A stretch of DNA of 64,000 bases, from contig JADFUC010001397.1 in the NCBI GenBank assembly GCA_019722365.1, forward strand, positions 1 through 64,000. The letters run 5' to 3'. The notes beneath the pieces were generated by a model that made no database searches, had not been told where the DNA came from, and worked only from the letters and a program-made list of their open reading frames with translations. Shown in pieces: positions 12,624-23,740 of this stretch. This DNA comes from Lithospermum erythrorhizon (lineage: Eukaryota > Streptophyta > Magnoliopsida > Boraginales > Boraginaceae). The position numbers were made by a program, and so were the translations under genes. Within the stretch, counting starts at the first letter, position 1; each line of letters opens with the position of its first letter.

Positions 12624-13179
12624 CTAGGTACCCCGATTTGATTTGGGTCCTTGGGGGTTAGTAAGTAAAATGGATTTCCTCACAATCCATTTAGGTCTTT
12701 GAGATTTGGGACATAAGGTGCCTAATCTCACTAACCTTTGAACGAGACATCTAGAAGACTCATGATTTCCTTTCTCAGTGCAAGTGAAATGTGGTCTAAT
12801 AAATTTAATACCGGATGGTGAAGCAACATTAGAAGAATAAGAGTTATCACTTGAATAACCTAAACCCCTTTTGTTGGTTGGATAACGTTGAGCATCAAGA
12901 ATTTCATTCAACTTGTTTGTTCTCAAGGAATACAAGTTAAGTGACTTTTTGAGTTCCACGTTTTCCAACTCAACCCCTTCTTAAAGATTGTTTAAGCTCG
13001 ATTTTCAAAATTCCATCATTTTTAAGATTGGAGTCAAGCTTTAGCAATGTAACTTCATTTTCTAGAGAAGTAGTTTTAGCAAGCAAGCTTTTATTTGTTT
13101 TAGAAAGTTCTTTGTTCCTTTTAAGCAATTTTTCAAAACTTTCTAACAACTCATTATAGTTATAACTTTGAGCATCCAA
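12624..13179 (-). pseudogene. Copia gag C-terminal / linker region
   Basis: Two adjacent open stretches. The first (13179–12970) is a leucine- and lysine-rich coiled coil (ELLESFEKLLKRNKELSKT, with SLENEVTLLKLDSNL). The second (12968–12624) begins ENVELKKSLNLYSLRTNKL and continues with a basic segment. Such coiled-coil and basic segments between the gag domain and integrase are typical of plant copia polyproteins. Single-base shifts separate the two frames. Confidence 0.65.
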
Positions 13180-13831
13180 AACTACTAATTAAGTGTTAAA
13201 TAAATCACTAATGAGCTCATCATCCGAAGGAGAATTAGAGTCAAGAGGTACCTCCATAGAGTCTTGTGCCATGAGACACACTACATTGCATGTCTCAGTA
13301 CCGTAGTTGGATTAAACTACGATTCATCCTCCCAGTGGCCTTGTTGCATACTTTCTTGGATTGAGACCTCTTAGCTGAAGCGAGGACAATCCATGCCAAG
13401 AATGTCTTGTTGCATTCAAAATATTTTAGCTCTTTGGATTTTAACCTCTTCTCTTGCCCTTAATTGCTTTTCTTTCATGGTTGTCATACTTCTTGGAAAC
13501 ACATGTCCATGATCCATGTTGTTTTTGAATCTTAGAAACTTTTTGCTTAGTCTTTAGCAAACATGGCCATGTCTTACATCATCCTCGTCACTTTCAATTT
13601 TTCTCAACAACTTTTTTGAGCTTTTTCATACAAGAGTCATTTCTTTTTTGTCCGCAATTCACGAGCCTTGTTTTACTTGATCACTTCCTCTTCGGCTTTC
13701 AAGGATCAATGAGCTCTTGGTGGAAAGAGTGTGATATCTTGGCTTCATTTATGAAAACATGCTTTTGACAAACTCCGGATTCACGGCTTCAATAATTCTC
13801 CCATTCAATTCTTCTAAGGAGAATGTCTTCC

Positions 13832-14431
13832 CTAGAGAATCCAAGTTATTGATGATGGTATTATTGAACCTTTGGTTCGTATCCTTGATAGGCCTACTCC
13901 ATGATACATTTCGAAGGTTTGATACTCTCTAGTCAAAAGTCGAACCCTTGTAGTCTTCACTTGGCTAGAACCAATATGGGCGGTTTCTAACAAGTCCCAT
14001 ATATCCTTGGCCGATTTGCATCCCTTGACCCGAGCATACTCCTCCATGCACATGGCATTGTGAAGAACATGAATGGCTTTAGAATTTAACTCCACTTTCT
14101 TGAGTTCCTCGTCCCTTAGCACTCCATCATCCTCTTTATCCACGTCCTCAATTGGGACCTCCACTAAGGCGGCACCTAACTCTTTTATATTTGCCTCCTC
14201 CGCCTTGGTCAAGTTCCTATGAGCTCCGGCTTGGAGAATTTGATATTTCATGGGAATGAGTGGACCCTTGATGATCACCCTCCATAGTTTGTAATCAATG
14301 CTTTGAACATGATACTTGAAGGCGTTACACCAATAGTCGTAGTTTGATCCATCAAGCAATGGTGGCCTTGCACTTGACCTACCTTCAACACAAAAGGTTC
14401 CCGAGCTACCTATATTCCCGTTACTACCCAT
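13832..14431 (-). CDS. Ty1/copia gag N-terminal domain (UBN2 type)
   Basis: A 199-codon open frame just inside the 5' LTR. After a short glycine/serine-rich start it reads PPLLDGSNYDYWCNAFKYHV, matching the 'P.FDG.NY..W..RM' opening of copia gag. MCMEEYARVKGCKSAKDIWD and VKTTRVRLLTREYQTFEM follow, matching the family's 'A..AW..L…' and 'RL..L..E…' blocks. Gag forms the virus-like particle of the element. The frame ends early relative to a full polyprotein and continues in other frames downstream, so it is probably not functional. Confidence 0.85.
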   Translation of the reverse strand: MGSNGNIGSSGTFCVEGRSSARPPLLDGSNYDYWCNAFKYHVQSIDYKLWRVIIKGPLIPMKYQILQAGAHRNLTKAEEANIKELGAALVEVPIEDVDKEDDGVLRDEELKKVELNSKAIHVLHNAMCMEEYARVKGCKSAKDIWDLLETAHIGSSQVKTTRVRLLTREYQTFEMYHGVGLSRIRTKGSIIPSSITWIL

Positions 14432-14488
14432 AATCGTTTACTACAAGATTTTAAGCTTTAATTAAGTAGAGCAGGTTACGATACGGCT

Positions 14489-15816
14489 TGTTAGCCTAAA
14501 TATAACCTTAGAGGGGGGGGGGGGGACTAAGGTTTTTAAGTTAAGTTTCTATCTTTTTCAAGTTTTAATTTAATAAAGCGGAATTAACAAACTATATGAA
14601 TATAAATTAATTCGATAGACCAAGCTACTAGAGAATGATTAGTCAAGAAATAAACAACTAATATGATTAACTAAAATAAAGAAAATACTTGAAAGTAAAG
14701 AGATAAGGTAGAGAGACAATACACACGATTTTTACGAGCTTCGGTTCCCCTAATGCTCGACCGTCGGCTTTCCAACCTCGGGATTTTGGTAAGGATAACT
14801 AGCTCTTGAAGAATTGTTTGATTACACACAAGAAACTTCTCTCAAGACTAATATCGAGCTTACTTAGCCTCCAAAAAAGTGACCCGAAGCTCCACGCTAA
14901 GGATTTGACACCTAATCTGCAAGAGACTGGAACCCAAGACTTCACTTTTAGGATTTCACTTAACTACTCCAACTAAGAATAGAAAACCTTATGCTACACC
15001 ACACAAGGATTTTCCACCTAATCACAATTAAGGATGAGTAAAACAATAAGCCTGTGATTATGGAAACTCTACTAAAGATAGTGAAGATTAAATGTGAGCT
15101 TTAACTTTGAGAGAAATTAAATGCTTGAAATATAGGTAAAAAATGTAGGGTTTTTAAAATAGAAAGAAGACTTATATAGTGCACAAAAATAAGTGAGAAT
15201 GGCCGCATCGAGACCCATCGAAGCCTACCGATGAGCCAAGGGTAGCGGCTATAAGCCGACCTATAGACCTATCGGCGAGGTCAGTCTCGTCGTTGGGACC
15301 TATCGAGACCCACTTACCCTCTCGATGGGGTCGATCGCCGGGACCACGGTCGAGACCAGCCACACTCTCGATGGGATGCCGATGAGTGCGGTTTCTCCTC
15401 CCGAGATAAGAATGCGTTTCAGAAGCTGATTACCGAAACTAAAATGACACGTAGTCATTTGTAATACGGTATAACAATGAATCAATCTATACTTGGGATT
15501 AGAAACTACGGACTATCAAATTTTAAAAACGTTAAGATTAAAACCGCAAAAGTCATTACTCGTACTTAAAACAACATATACTAAAGTGTAGAGTTTTACG
15601 CCTAGCTACATAACAATAAAAACCGAGCTCATGATTAGGCATGGCGGTTTGTTTTATTTCGGCCTTAAACTTCAGAACATCAGATCAACCCATTAAGCAC
15701 TTGAACTTATTAAAGAAGAAACCTAATAACAAGTTCACTTGAAAGCGAGGAGTAGTTTGTTTAAACAATTTGTTATCTTCAAAAGGATTTGAATGGAAAT
15801 TCCATTATTCAACGCA
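14489..15816 (-). repeat. 5' LTR of the copia element
   Basis: Collinear with 5692–6987. Ends in CA at 15816, followed by target duplication CATGT. A run of 12 G at 14513–14524 replaces a short non-homopolymer segment of the other copy, one of many indel differences between the LTRs. Confidence 0.9.
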
Positions 15817-15821
15817 CATGT

Positions 15822-16124
15822 TCATAAATAAGCCAATACAGCAAACTACATAAAAGAAAATGTGATTTTTAAGAAAATGATCCATAGGTAATTTCACAAC
15901 CACACAACACAACTTGATATACTACAAACAACCGAGAAATTACAAAAGCACAATATCAACAACTCCTCAACAGCGTGCCAATCCAACCAGCAAGACACCT
16001 AAACATCAAAATGACCAAAAACGATCCACGGGAAATCCTTTCGTCCTAGTTAAAATGACTCGTCTCAACGCCTATGAATCAGCCAAAAGCGAACACGATC
16101 AACTACTTAAATAATCCAACACAT

Positions 16125-16160
<36 letters not shown>

Positions 16161-16349
16161 TCTTTCATGACTTTATTGAGTCAAACACATTCACGAAAAA
16201 TAAATTAATATCATAGTAGAGATGAATACTACTTGGTAACAAACGTAATATCGCTGCTTTCATAGTCACTGTCTCTTCCCGATCAGCGCTTTAATCACAC
16301 ATACACAAATATCGATTATTATAGCTTAACCATAATTCAAGCAGATGAT
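15822..16349 (-). other. 5' leader of the gypsy element, right of the copia insertion
   Basis: Continuation of 5461–5686 after removing the copia insertion. It contains an (AT)n microsatellite at 16127–16159 and no convincing coding sequence. Confidence 0.45.
16127..16159. repeat. (AT)n microsatellite
   Basis: About 16 uninterrupted AT dinucleotides. Confidence 0.95.
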
Positions 16350-16605
16350 AACTCTATACCATTTTAAAACTTCAAACTCGAAGTCAACTAAAGTCAAACC
16401 TTCCATAATTCATGAAATACTCAAAAAGCTTCCAACTTTAACTCTAAATCAACTAGTTTAAAGGTCTAAGAACTTATTATTACAATTTAGAAAGAATTGT
16501 AAAAGTCAAATAAAAAGTCAACTATCTCGAATCTAAATGAAATACCCCAAAGATTCAAAACTTCTTTTACTTGTTTCGTAGAGGATGAGGGAAGATATTA
16601 GTGTA
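16350..16605 (-). repeat. Truncated 5' LTR and primer-binding site of the gypsy element
   Basis: On the minus strand 16361–16350 reads TGGTATAGAGTT, close to the tRNA-iMet-type primer-binding consensus TGGTATCAGAGC. The sequence outward of it (16362–16605) is LTR: 16420–16605 matches 25–215 at the window start. Similarity then stops abruptly, so roughly 380 bp of this LTR are missing or displaced. Confidence 0.65.
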
Positions 16606-16769
16606 TACTGCTATTGTTGGAAGTAAAGTAGTTGGTTATTGAGAGGTGTTAGGTGGGTTAATAGCCCTTGATTTTTGAGGTGACAGTATTAGGATATGAC
16701 CACATAGTTGGGATTACTAGGGATTGAGCTATAAACTTCCTTCTTGGGGGGATATGTGGCGTATTGGCC

Positions 16770-17190
16770 TTTATCACTGCAGTATAGCGTGCGGTTTGGC
16801 CACTATACTGGTATGGCGTGCGGTATGACTCTATTTGATCGCTTTCTTCAATGTGCATTGTCGATGTGGCCTATCTTCTGAGTATAGCGTGCGAGTTTGG
16901 CCCTATACTACGGTATAAGCGTGCGGGGGTATGACTCATTTATTTCGACAACGTATTGCATTGTCGATGTGGCCACATACTACGGTATAGTGTGCGGTTT
17001 TGTGCCTCTTCTGGTATAGGCTTGATGTGAGTCTTTTGATCACTTTCTTTGTGTCGTTGTCGATGTGGCCTATACTACGGTATAGCGTGCGGTGTGCACT
17101 TATCTTTGTGTATATAAGTGCGGTGTGCACTTGCTACTTTGACAAGTGCGGTTTGGCCTTATCTTTGCGGTATAAGTGCGGGTGATTGTT
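16770..17190. repeat. Tandem array with ~100-bp period
   Basis: The segment TTGTCGATGTGGCC recurs near 16858, 16961 and 17056, and each is followed by variants of ACGGTATAGCGTGCGGTTTGG. The inner motif GTGCGGT occurs about ten times. About four degenerate units. No coding sequence is seen. Confidence 0.75.
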
Positions 17191-18900
17191 GATTAGTCCA
17201 TTCTAGCAATTGGAAGCGGATTGAGTATATGCGGCGTTAGAGGGATGGTATTTATCTTGGTGGGGATATGAGATAGAGGAGGTGATGACTAGATTTATAG
17301 TCGATGTTGAAGTCTCATGATTTCATTTGAATTGATTTGTGTGCTTATCGAGACCCTACATTATATATTCATGTGTTATGTGCGAGACTTCATATTCGGA
17401 ATTATGTTGTATGACTTTGTCAGATAATCACGTATATATGTATTTTATTCATATTTGACTACGATGTCTATTAACAATCTTGTTATTTGTGCTGTCAACA
17501 GTGCTTTGATGGTTGTACTTCATTTTAGCGTCGACACCCCAGCCGGCTGACTATTTTGTCGGGAATCACGGTATTATTGTCGGTTGTAGCCCTCTGGCAT
17601 TCTTTACATCTTTTTGTTAGATATGTTATATATATCTTAAGTAGGCTGACGGATGAGATACACTTTGGAATGAGGCAGTAGGAGCATAAATATAAAGCGA
17701 AGTTTATCTTGTCACATCGATGATGTTGATGATATTTTATATATATATGGTGGAAAAATGGATTCAAATGTCTTTAGAATATAGAAATGCTTGATCAGCT
17801 TAGCGACACGATACCATGGAGGTAAATAAGTTCCATTGATATACTAAATGGAGAATTTGGGAAGATAAATGCGTACTTAGGTTATCTGAATTTAAGATAT
17901 ATTACTCGATCATATTAAGAAATGCATATATTTGGAAAGGTCTTTTGAGGAACATTAGTTGTCGGGAGGAGTATGATTGTAAATTGGGAGTAGTACTTTC
18001 AAATGTGAACTAAAGACTAAGTGATTGAGTTGTATATGCATGAGTTATGAGAGGTTAAGATATGTGTTTGATTATTGTGTGTTTGAGGTGTATATTATAT
18101 TGGGGAATTAGCTATACTTGAAAGATACTTGAGCAATACCTCTTGTAATTAAGGTGTACTTGTGAGTAAGTTGTTGGCGTAGTGTGGGTTATCGGTGTTG
18201 AATTTGGCTTGATAAGGAAAGTTTTATTTTTTGTGGCAGAGCGCTTTATGAAATAATACTGCTTGGGGTATATAGTCTACAAATAGGTGAGGAATCTAAA
18301 TTATTATTATTCGTGCGGGCCAGTGCAGTTAGCCACGTGATATTTATTTTTCACTCGGCTTTTTTAAATTTGACTTCCTATTTTCCACATATGGGCGGAA
18401 GTTTAAATTACTGGGATTTGTTCCCCGGAATGACCGAGATGCATTGGCCGTGTAGCTGCGTACCCGCGGAAGTGGCGATGGTGGCTTGAAGACCTCAACA
18501 GTCATATGTTTTTGTTATTATTCTTGAAGTTCTGTTGTATGTAATAATTAGTATTGTCTTGAGATGTATAACAAGGTGTTTGATGTGTAATTATGTTATC
18601 ATTTTTAAGTTGCGTACTATTGATTAGTTCACCCGATGGACGAGTTGTATTATTTTATTTATGATGTAAAACAGGTCATTTTTTTATTGTTATCCATCGT
18701 TGGTGACTCACGATTATCTGAGGTTGATGGCGGTCCGACCTCGAGGGCCGCTTTGGGGAGGCGGGTCGTTCTGGAGGTGGTTTTCAGGGAGGAGGGCAGG
18801 CGGCGGTAAGGGGGGCTTTGAAGAAGGGGAAGGGGAGGAGGAGGCTACGGCGGAGGAGTTTGGGCAGACGGAGGAGGAGGAAGAATGGGGGGCACGTTTT
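17191..18900. other. Unassigned stretch, probably transposon-derived
   Basis: AT-rich to about 18680, then GC-rich with purine-rich runs (18720–18890). The one longer frame there (18700–18903, glycine- and glutamate-rich) looks like a composition artefact. It lies between a truncated LTR and a CACTA terminus, so it may be the body of the CACTA element, but no transposase motifs are visible. Confidence 0.4.
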
Positions 18901-19017
18901 TAAAATACTTTAGAGTTAAATACGCTTCACGCCAATGCCCTCTAAGTGCTTCTTAGAGGGCGTTTTTCACTAACTGCTCTCTAAGTGTGCTCTAAGTATT
19001 TTTTTTTTGTAGTAGTG
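18901..19017. mobile_element. Terminus of a CACTA-type DNA transposon
   Basis: The right edge read on the minus strand starts CACTACTACAAAAAAAATAC at 19017, the classic CACTA(C) end. Just inside is a perfect 10-bp inverted repeat (18937–18946 and 18952–18961, GCCCTCTAAG) able to form a hairpin, followed by more CTCTAAG repeats, typical subterminal repeats. The opposite terminus was not found. It directly abuts a LINE ORF1 fragment. Confidence 0.65.
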
Positions 19018-19160
19018 TTCGTCATTAATATCTTGCCAAGAAGACTGAACTGGTACTTTGCTTCCAATCTATCATAAGCCAGATCCGGAACGAAAACCTC
19101 ATCTCGTTCCCCCCCTTCTAACGACAAATTTTCCAAGACCCGTGATAGATCCGCATCCAT
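19018..19160 (-). pseudogene. 5' end of a LINE ORF1-like gene (DUF4283 type), truncated
   Basis: From the ATG at 19160 the minus strand is open for 47 codons: it begins MDADLSRVLENLSL, has an acidic stretch and ends KYQFSLLGKILMTN. This is the pattern of the N-terminal DUF4283 domain of plant LINE ORF1/zinc-knuckle proteins ('…L…LSL.EEE……FSLVGK……'). The frame runs into the CACTA terminus at 19017 and is cut off there. Positions 19161–19300 look like its leader, with a possible intron 3' splice site near 19292. Recognition is by pattern only. Confidence 0.55.
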
Positions 19161-19300
19161 AGTCTACCAACACTTCGAAAGGACCACAAAAACTAGCCGA
19201 GGAAGTGTCAATTATCCATGGATGTGAGTCACCCAAGTTAACCAACACAATTCGAATGTCGCAACACAAACCTCCCTTTGTGATGATATGACGAACCTAC

Positions 19301-20533
19301 AAGAAAAAGAAGACACAGTAAAGCAAATAAATAAAGACCCCTTCCCCCAGCCCGTAAAACTCGCTTAACCTCGAGAGAGAGGAGAAGACGACCAATGTTA
19401 ATGTTGTTGGGGGGAAGGACAAAAATAGATAAAAAGAGGATTCTAAATCTCCCAAAAGGTTGGAGGGAATATCTATAATGGCAGAAGGCTCTAAACCCTA
19501 GGAAGAGAGAAGAGACGGCAAAATCCTAAGAGAATATAGGTGCATAATGTGCTTGAAGCTAGCTTTCAGGAAATTCCGAAGTTTCACGTAATGCAGGATC
19601 TAACCTTTGTCTTTCATGTTCATCCACAATTAAATGGAACGATATTTATGTTCTCACATGTAGTATCCTAAATGAATTGTACAAAGGGGAACATAAGAAC
19701 TACTCGTCCGCTCCTATAGTTAATCATGAAGCTTCAAACGGTCTTGTTGAATATTAAAACATTTCAATAAATTAATAATTCTAGAGAGATTATTAATACT
19801 CCGTAGATGTTATAGTTTGATTAACTAGATTAACTTAGGATGGTTCATAGTCCGAATGGCGCTCCGTGGCAATGAAGTAACAACAGTCGTGACGTGGTGA
19901 GACGGTAGCCTTGTGTACTCGAACATTTATTACTTTAATAATAATAGTAGTTCACGAAACGTGAAAGAGTAATGAGAATTATGACAAATATGTATCAAAT
20001 CATTTAAATTATATAATTTTGAAAGATAATTATACAATATTAAAATGTATCAAGGTTTAAATTAATCTCAAAAAATTGACATTAAACATATATCAATTAA
20101 TAAACTAAAATTATAAAAGCAAGTGAAAATTAAACTAAATATAAAGTTAATACAACATTAAAATCTATCAATCTCTGAATTAAACTAAAAACACTTAAAG
20201 TAAAATACAAAATTAAAATCATTTAAAAATTTGAAATTAATTAAAAAAAATTAAGTTAATATAAAATCTTAAATTAAATTGAAGCTAACATAAACAATTG
20301 AATTTGAAAATGACTCCTCACAATTCAAATTAGTAATTATTAAATTTGGAAAGAAATTAGGCATGATAATTAATAACACAATTAATGTGCATAGTAAGAA
20401 ATTGGCAATTTGGCATATCTACCCCATATATAATTGGAGAAGGGGAGAATTGCAAGTTACATTATGAAGCCTCATGTTCTCCTACTGAGCCCCAAGTTTT
20501 TAAATTTAACTAGTCCGAAAAAAGCTTTAACTA
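19301..20533. other. AT-rich intergenic DNA
   Basis: 19301–19600 is pyrimidine-rich on the minus strand and may be leader of the LINE-like gene. 19600–20533 is strongly AT-rich with no feature I can support. Confidence 0.5.
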
Positions 20534-20793
20534 CTATTTCCTCCAATTTTTTTAGTTGTCATCCTAACATAATTTTTTTTGTTTAAAATAGTTGTCATTC
20601 TAGCATAATAAATTGCACTTTTACATTTCTAATGTACTTTTTGACTACTTTTTATATTAAACTTATCAACCAACCAATAATATATTTTCAATTAATTAAC
20701 ATTCTACATTTTCAATGCACATTTTGATTACTTTTATTTTTCCTTAATAGTTGTGCAAAAGTGTAGGATGACAAGTAAAAAAACCGAAGGGAG
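20534..20793. mobile_element. Stowaway-like MITE
   Basis: A 260-bp element with imperfect terminal inverted repeats: left CTATTTCCTCC…TTTAGTTGTCATCCTA, right (reverse complement) CTCCCTTCGG…TTTACTTGTCATCCTA. It is flanked by TA on both sides (20532–20533 and 20794–20795), the Tc1/mariner target duplication. No coding capacity. Confidence 0.85.
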
Positions 20794-21390
20794 TACCAAA
20801 GAACAATAAAAATGATCTACATAAAAAAAATAAAGAAGAGTGAACCATCCTTTATTTTTTTCTTAATTGATCAAGTACTTTGATTTCACTTGATAATACT
20901 ATTCTCTTCCGCTCACCCGACAAACCATTTATATATATAATAAACCTTAAAGCTTCATAAATGTGGTCATGTTTTTGTACCTAGTTGTTTATTTAATTTT
21001 CTTTTTATATTTAGCAAGGAGATAAGTTTCGAACCAAAATATTTTGGTTACTAACATGAATCTTTTCCACTAGACCGTTACGATTAATGAAAATCTATCT
21101 CATATAGGTTGCATAATTTAATAGTATTATATCAATTATTCAAAAAAAAATATGATTAAAGCTAACAAATTTGCACAGAACTGTGAAAAATAACTATTTT
21201 CTATAAGTGACTTAATTTGTTTAGAAGATTGGAGTTAGTTATGCACAAAACCATCACCCCCACTATAAAGAATATCCTAGCTGCCCACTTTTTCTTCTTC
21301 CCCTCCCCACCCCTATAATCCCTTCTTGTTCATCCCTTAATTGTAAACCCTAAACTGCCTATCACCCTCAATATTCTTCTATAAAAACCT
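20794..21390. other. AT-rich DNA with a possible promoter at its right end
   Basis: Mostly AT-rich. CTATAAAGAATA near 21261 resembles a TATA box, followed by a pyrimidine-rich leader (CTTCTTCCCCTCCCCACCCC near 21300) and then the exon candidate at 21391. Confidence 0.35.
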
Positions 21391-21467
21391 ATGGCTAGCC
21401 TTGGCAAAAATGACGGACAGGTAGTTGTCCGCCACGAGCCTCATGGGATGGTTATAAAAACAACTTT
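21391..21467 (+). CDS. Possible first coding exon of an unrecognised gene
   Basis: Starts ATG at 21391 about 125 bp downstream of a TATA-like CTATAAAG and a pyrimidine-rich leader. It encodes MASLGKNDGQVVVRHEPHGM plus six residues and then meets a perfect donor, TTT|GTAAGT. This layout (TATA, leader, ATG, donor) is that of a real plant first exon. I do not recognise the protein and found no convincing second exon. It may be the stump of a gene disrupted by the transposons to its right. Confidence 0.4.
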
Positions 21468-21905
21468 GTAAGTTTTTTATTTCAACCATCAAAAGTCTAA
21501 TAATCTCTCTTAGTATGTGATTTTAAGTTAACAATTAGATCATTCCGCTGAATTTTTTGGCAATGTGACAATTCCCCTTGAATGTTTTGAGTGACTCTTG
21601 ACGTACAATTCATGACTCGTCTTGACGTACAAATCATGACTTGTAATTGTATCTAAAAATAAAATTACACACTTTGAAAATACAAGAGCTAAATGTTTCA
21701 CCTTGATAAAACATGATTAATAAATACTTTTATGGCAGCAAAAATAAATTTCACTTTAGCCAGAGCATTCCCAAAATGTAAAACTGCCGTTCATTATTGA
21801 TCAAATTTTGTTTTATTATACAACTAACTACTCTTTAAGTTGAGTTCTGCCAAGATATGCCGAACTTCTGGCGTCAGCCCCGATGATTACAAAGTTGTAA
21901 GATGC

Positions 21906-21997
21906 CTAATCATAAAGATCTCTTCTTGCTTGAAGCTCTTGTTCCGATAGTGTCTTTGCATGACTTCCTGGCGCTACAATAGTTCCACAATCCTCTG
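21906..21997 (-). CDS. Possible terminal exon of an unrecognised gene
   Basis: Read on the minus strand after a possible acceptor (ACCCAACAG), an open stretch encodes EDCGTIVAPGSHAKTLSEQE and then LQARRDLYD before a TAG at 21906. Composition and codon use look protein-like, but there is no partner exon or family match I recognise. Confidence 0.3.
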
Positions 21998-23740
21998 TTG
22001 GGTGTCAAATAGTAGTGATTAGATAGGACATATAAAGATATAAACATGTACATGGCTCTAAAATTTTCTCTAAGAAAAATACTTTCATGTCGTCACTTTT
22101 CTTATTTTAGGGACTATCTTTTTATGTATGTACTTTCCCGCATGGTTGTGTGGACTTGATCTTAGCCTTTGATTTGGGAACCCTAATGATATGAGTTGGT
22201 TGATGTAGACTGAGTCGTCGGGCATGGGTAGGAATGCTCAGAGACTTGGACATGGTAGGGATGTCTTAGTAGCTTGATTCAGTGAGGTTGGACTAGTTTA
22301 GGAGGCTTACTTATTAATCTTTGATAGGATGGACCCTTTTTAGCTTATGAGTTGGTACCCTACTCGGCGGTAGGATCCCCAAGCGGCTTCTGTACAGTAC
22401 CGACTATGCGAAGCCTGGAATTAATAGCAGTAGCTTGTTCCTACCCTAGATTTTCACAGAGTAGCTGTATGATATTTCTTTTAATATTTTGAGTTACGAG
22501 ATGCCAAGAGTACTGCGTTTGTGCCTTAATTCAAAATTAATTTCTTAGATTTCGAGGGGGTGAATGTTTGAATGTTTGTGGAGTTAAACTGAGCTTTTTC
22601 GGAATCTAAGAGATTTTGGACAATTTCATAAGGGTACTTCGACATTAACTTATTTTCCCTTGAGAATTTAGAGCCATTGGGGAGTGTTTAGGATTTCAGA
22701 CTTTTTTTCGATTGGTTGATCAATTATCCAGTGAATTGACGATTTGACCCGTTGATATTTTTTCATGAATCAAATTACATGGGACGTCGAGCCAATAGAT
22801 TTTTTGCTGTTTAACTTTCGAGGGGCCAGCAGGCACCCCATAGTAGGATTTTTAGGTAAAATATATTCTATTTCTTAACCCCAGTATTTCCTTGATTTAT
22901 TCATTTTGATCCCGTACTTTCCAGAAAAATTATTGTAGGTTTGGTAAATATAAGCAGGTAATTTTAACCTAAAATTAATTTCAGATGCTTGAATCCCGAA
23001 AATCCTATTATTTTCCACATGTTCGGTTTTTTATTGGGCCTTGGTTGAAACTGGTTGTGTGATTTGGACATGAATTAATCAAATTAATTGATCCATATAA
23101 ATTAGATTTTATTAATTTTAGTTAATAAATTTTGACCGTCTTGAATGTCACAGAACTACGGCATCTGAGGTGGGTGTTGATGTTTGACCACGAAAGTCAT
23201 TCTTTCAATAAGCATTTGAGGCATATTTACTTGATGTAGCTTTCATTTCAACATGATTGTCGTACATGTTGTATAGAGCTGCTGTACCGGGCCTTTGTCA
23301 TTTAATGAGCTTTACATCAAACAAATGAAATGATGAGATTTGTTATGACAATATTTGGTCTATCATTATCTGTTTAGTTTTCCCAATAATTAATTTCCAA
23401 ATGATTCAGGGTAATTTTCTCCTAAATATATTTCGACATGAATTTAATATCATCTTCGGTCTTGATCTTGAGATTTTATTAATTTCTTATCCTTCAAAGA
23501 TGGATAGAATTTAATCATATTTAAGTCATGAAAAATATTTGGGATATTTAATTTTAACGCCGGTGGGTTTTTAAAATTAACCCGATATATTACTGATCAA
23601 AACACATCTTCTAAAGGAGATTTTTTAAAGGGAGTGAATTGTTTAACCGCCATCGAGTGGCACTGTAGCCACTTTTACACACACTTCCCAGAAAATCTAC
23701 AAAAAGTGAGTGGGGGGCTCAAGTTTAAAATTTGATTTCT
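21998..23740. other. Unassigned, probably decayed retroelement or intron sequence
   Basis: Mixed composition with no open frame of note and no terminal repeats. Nothing here can be supported as a gene. Confidence 0.4.

Larger units (their letters stand above)
5692..15816 (-). mobile_element. 10.1-kb Ty1/copia retrotransposon inserted in the gypsy element
   Basis: Two ~1.3-kb direct repeats (5692–6987 and 14489–15816) flank minus-strand gag, integrase, reverse transcriptase and RNase H in copia order. The outer ends read TG…CA, and the 5 bp outside them are identical (CATGT at 5687–5691 and 15817–15821), so the ends are exact and the element is an intact insertion unit. A purine-rich stretch at 6988–7000 (GTGGGAG on the minus strand) next to the left LTR fits a polypurine tract. 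A possible degenerate primer-binding site (GTATCGTAACC, minus strand) lies just inside the right LTR near 14475–14487. An extra reading frame and a motif cluster lie between RNase H and the 3' LTR. Confidence 0.9.

Noticed and set aside
18700..18903. 67-codon glycine/glutamate-rich frame
   Set aside because: Purine-rich sequence explains it; no splice sites or homology pattern.
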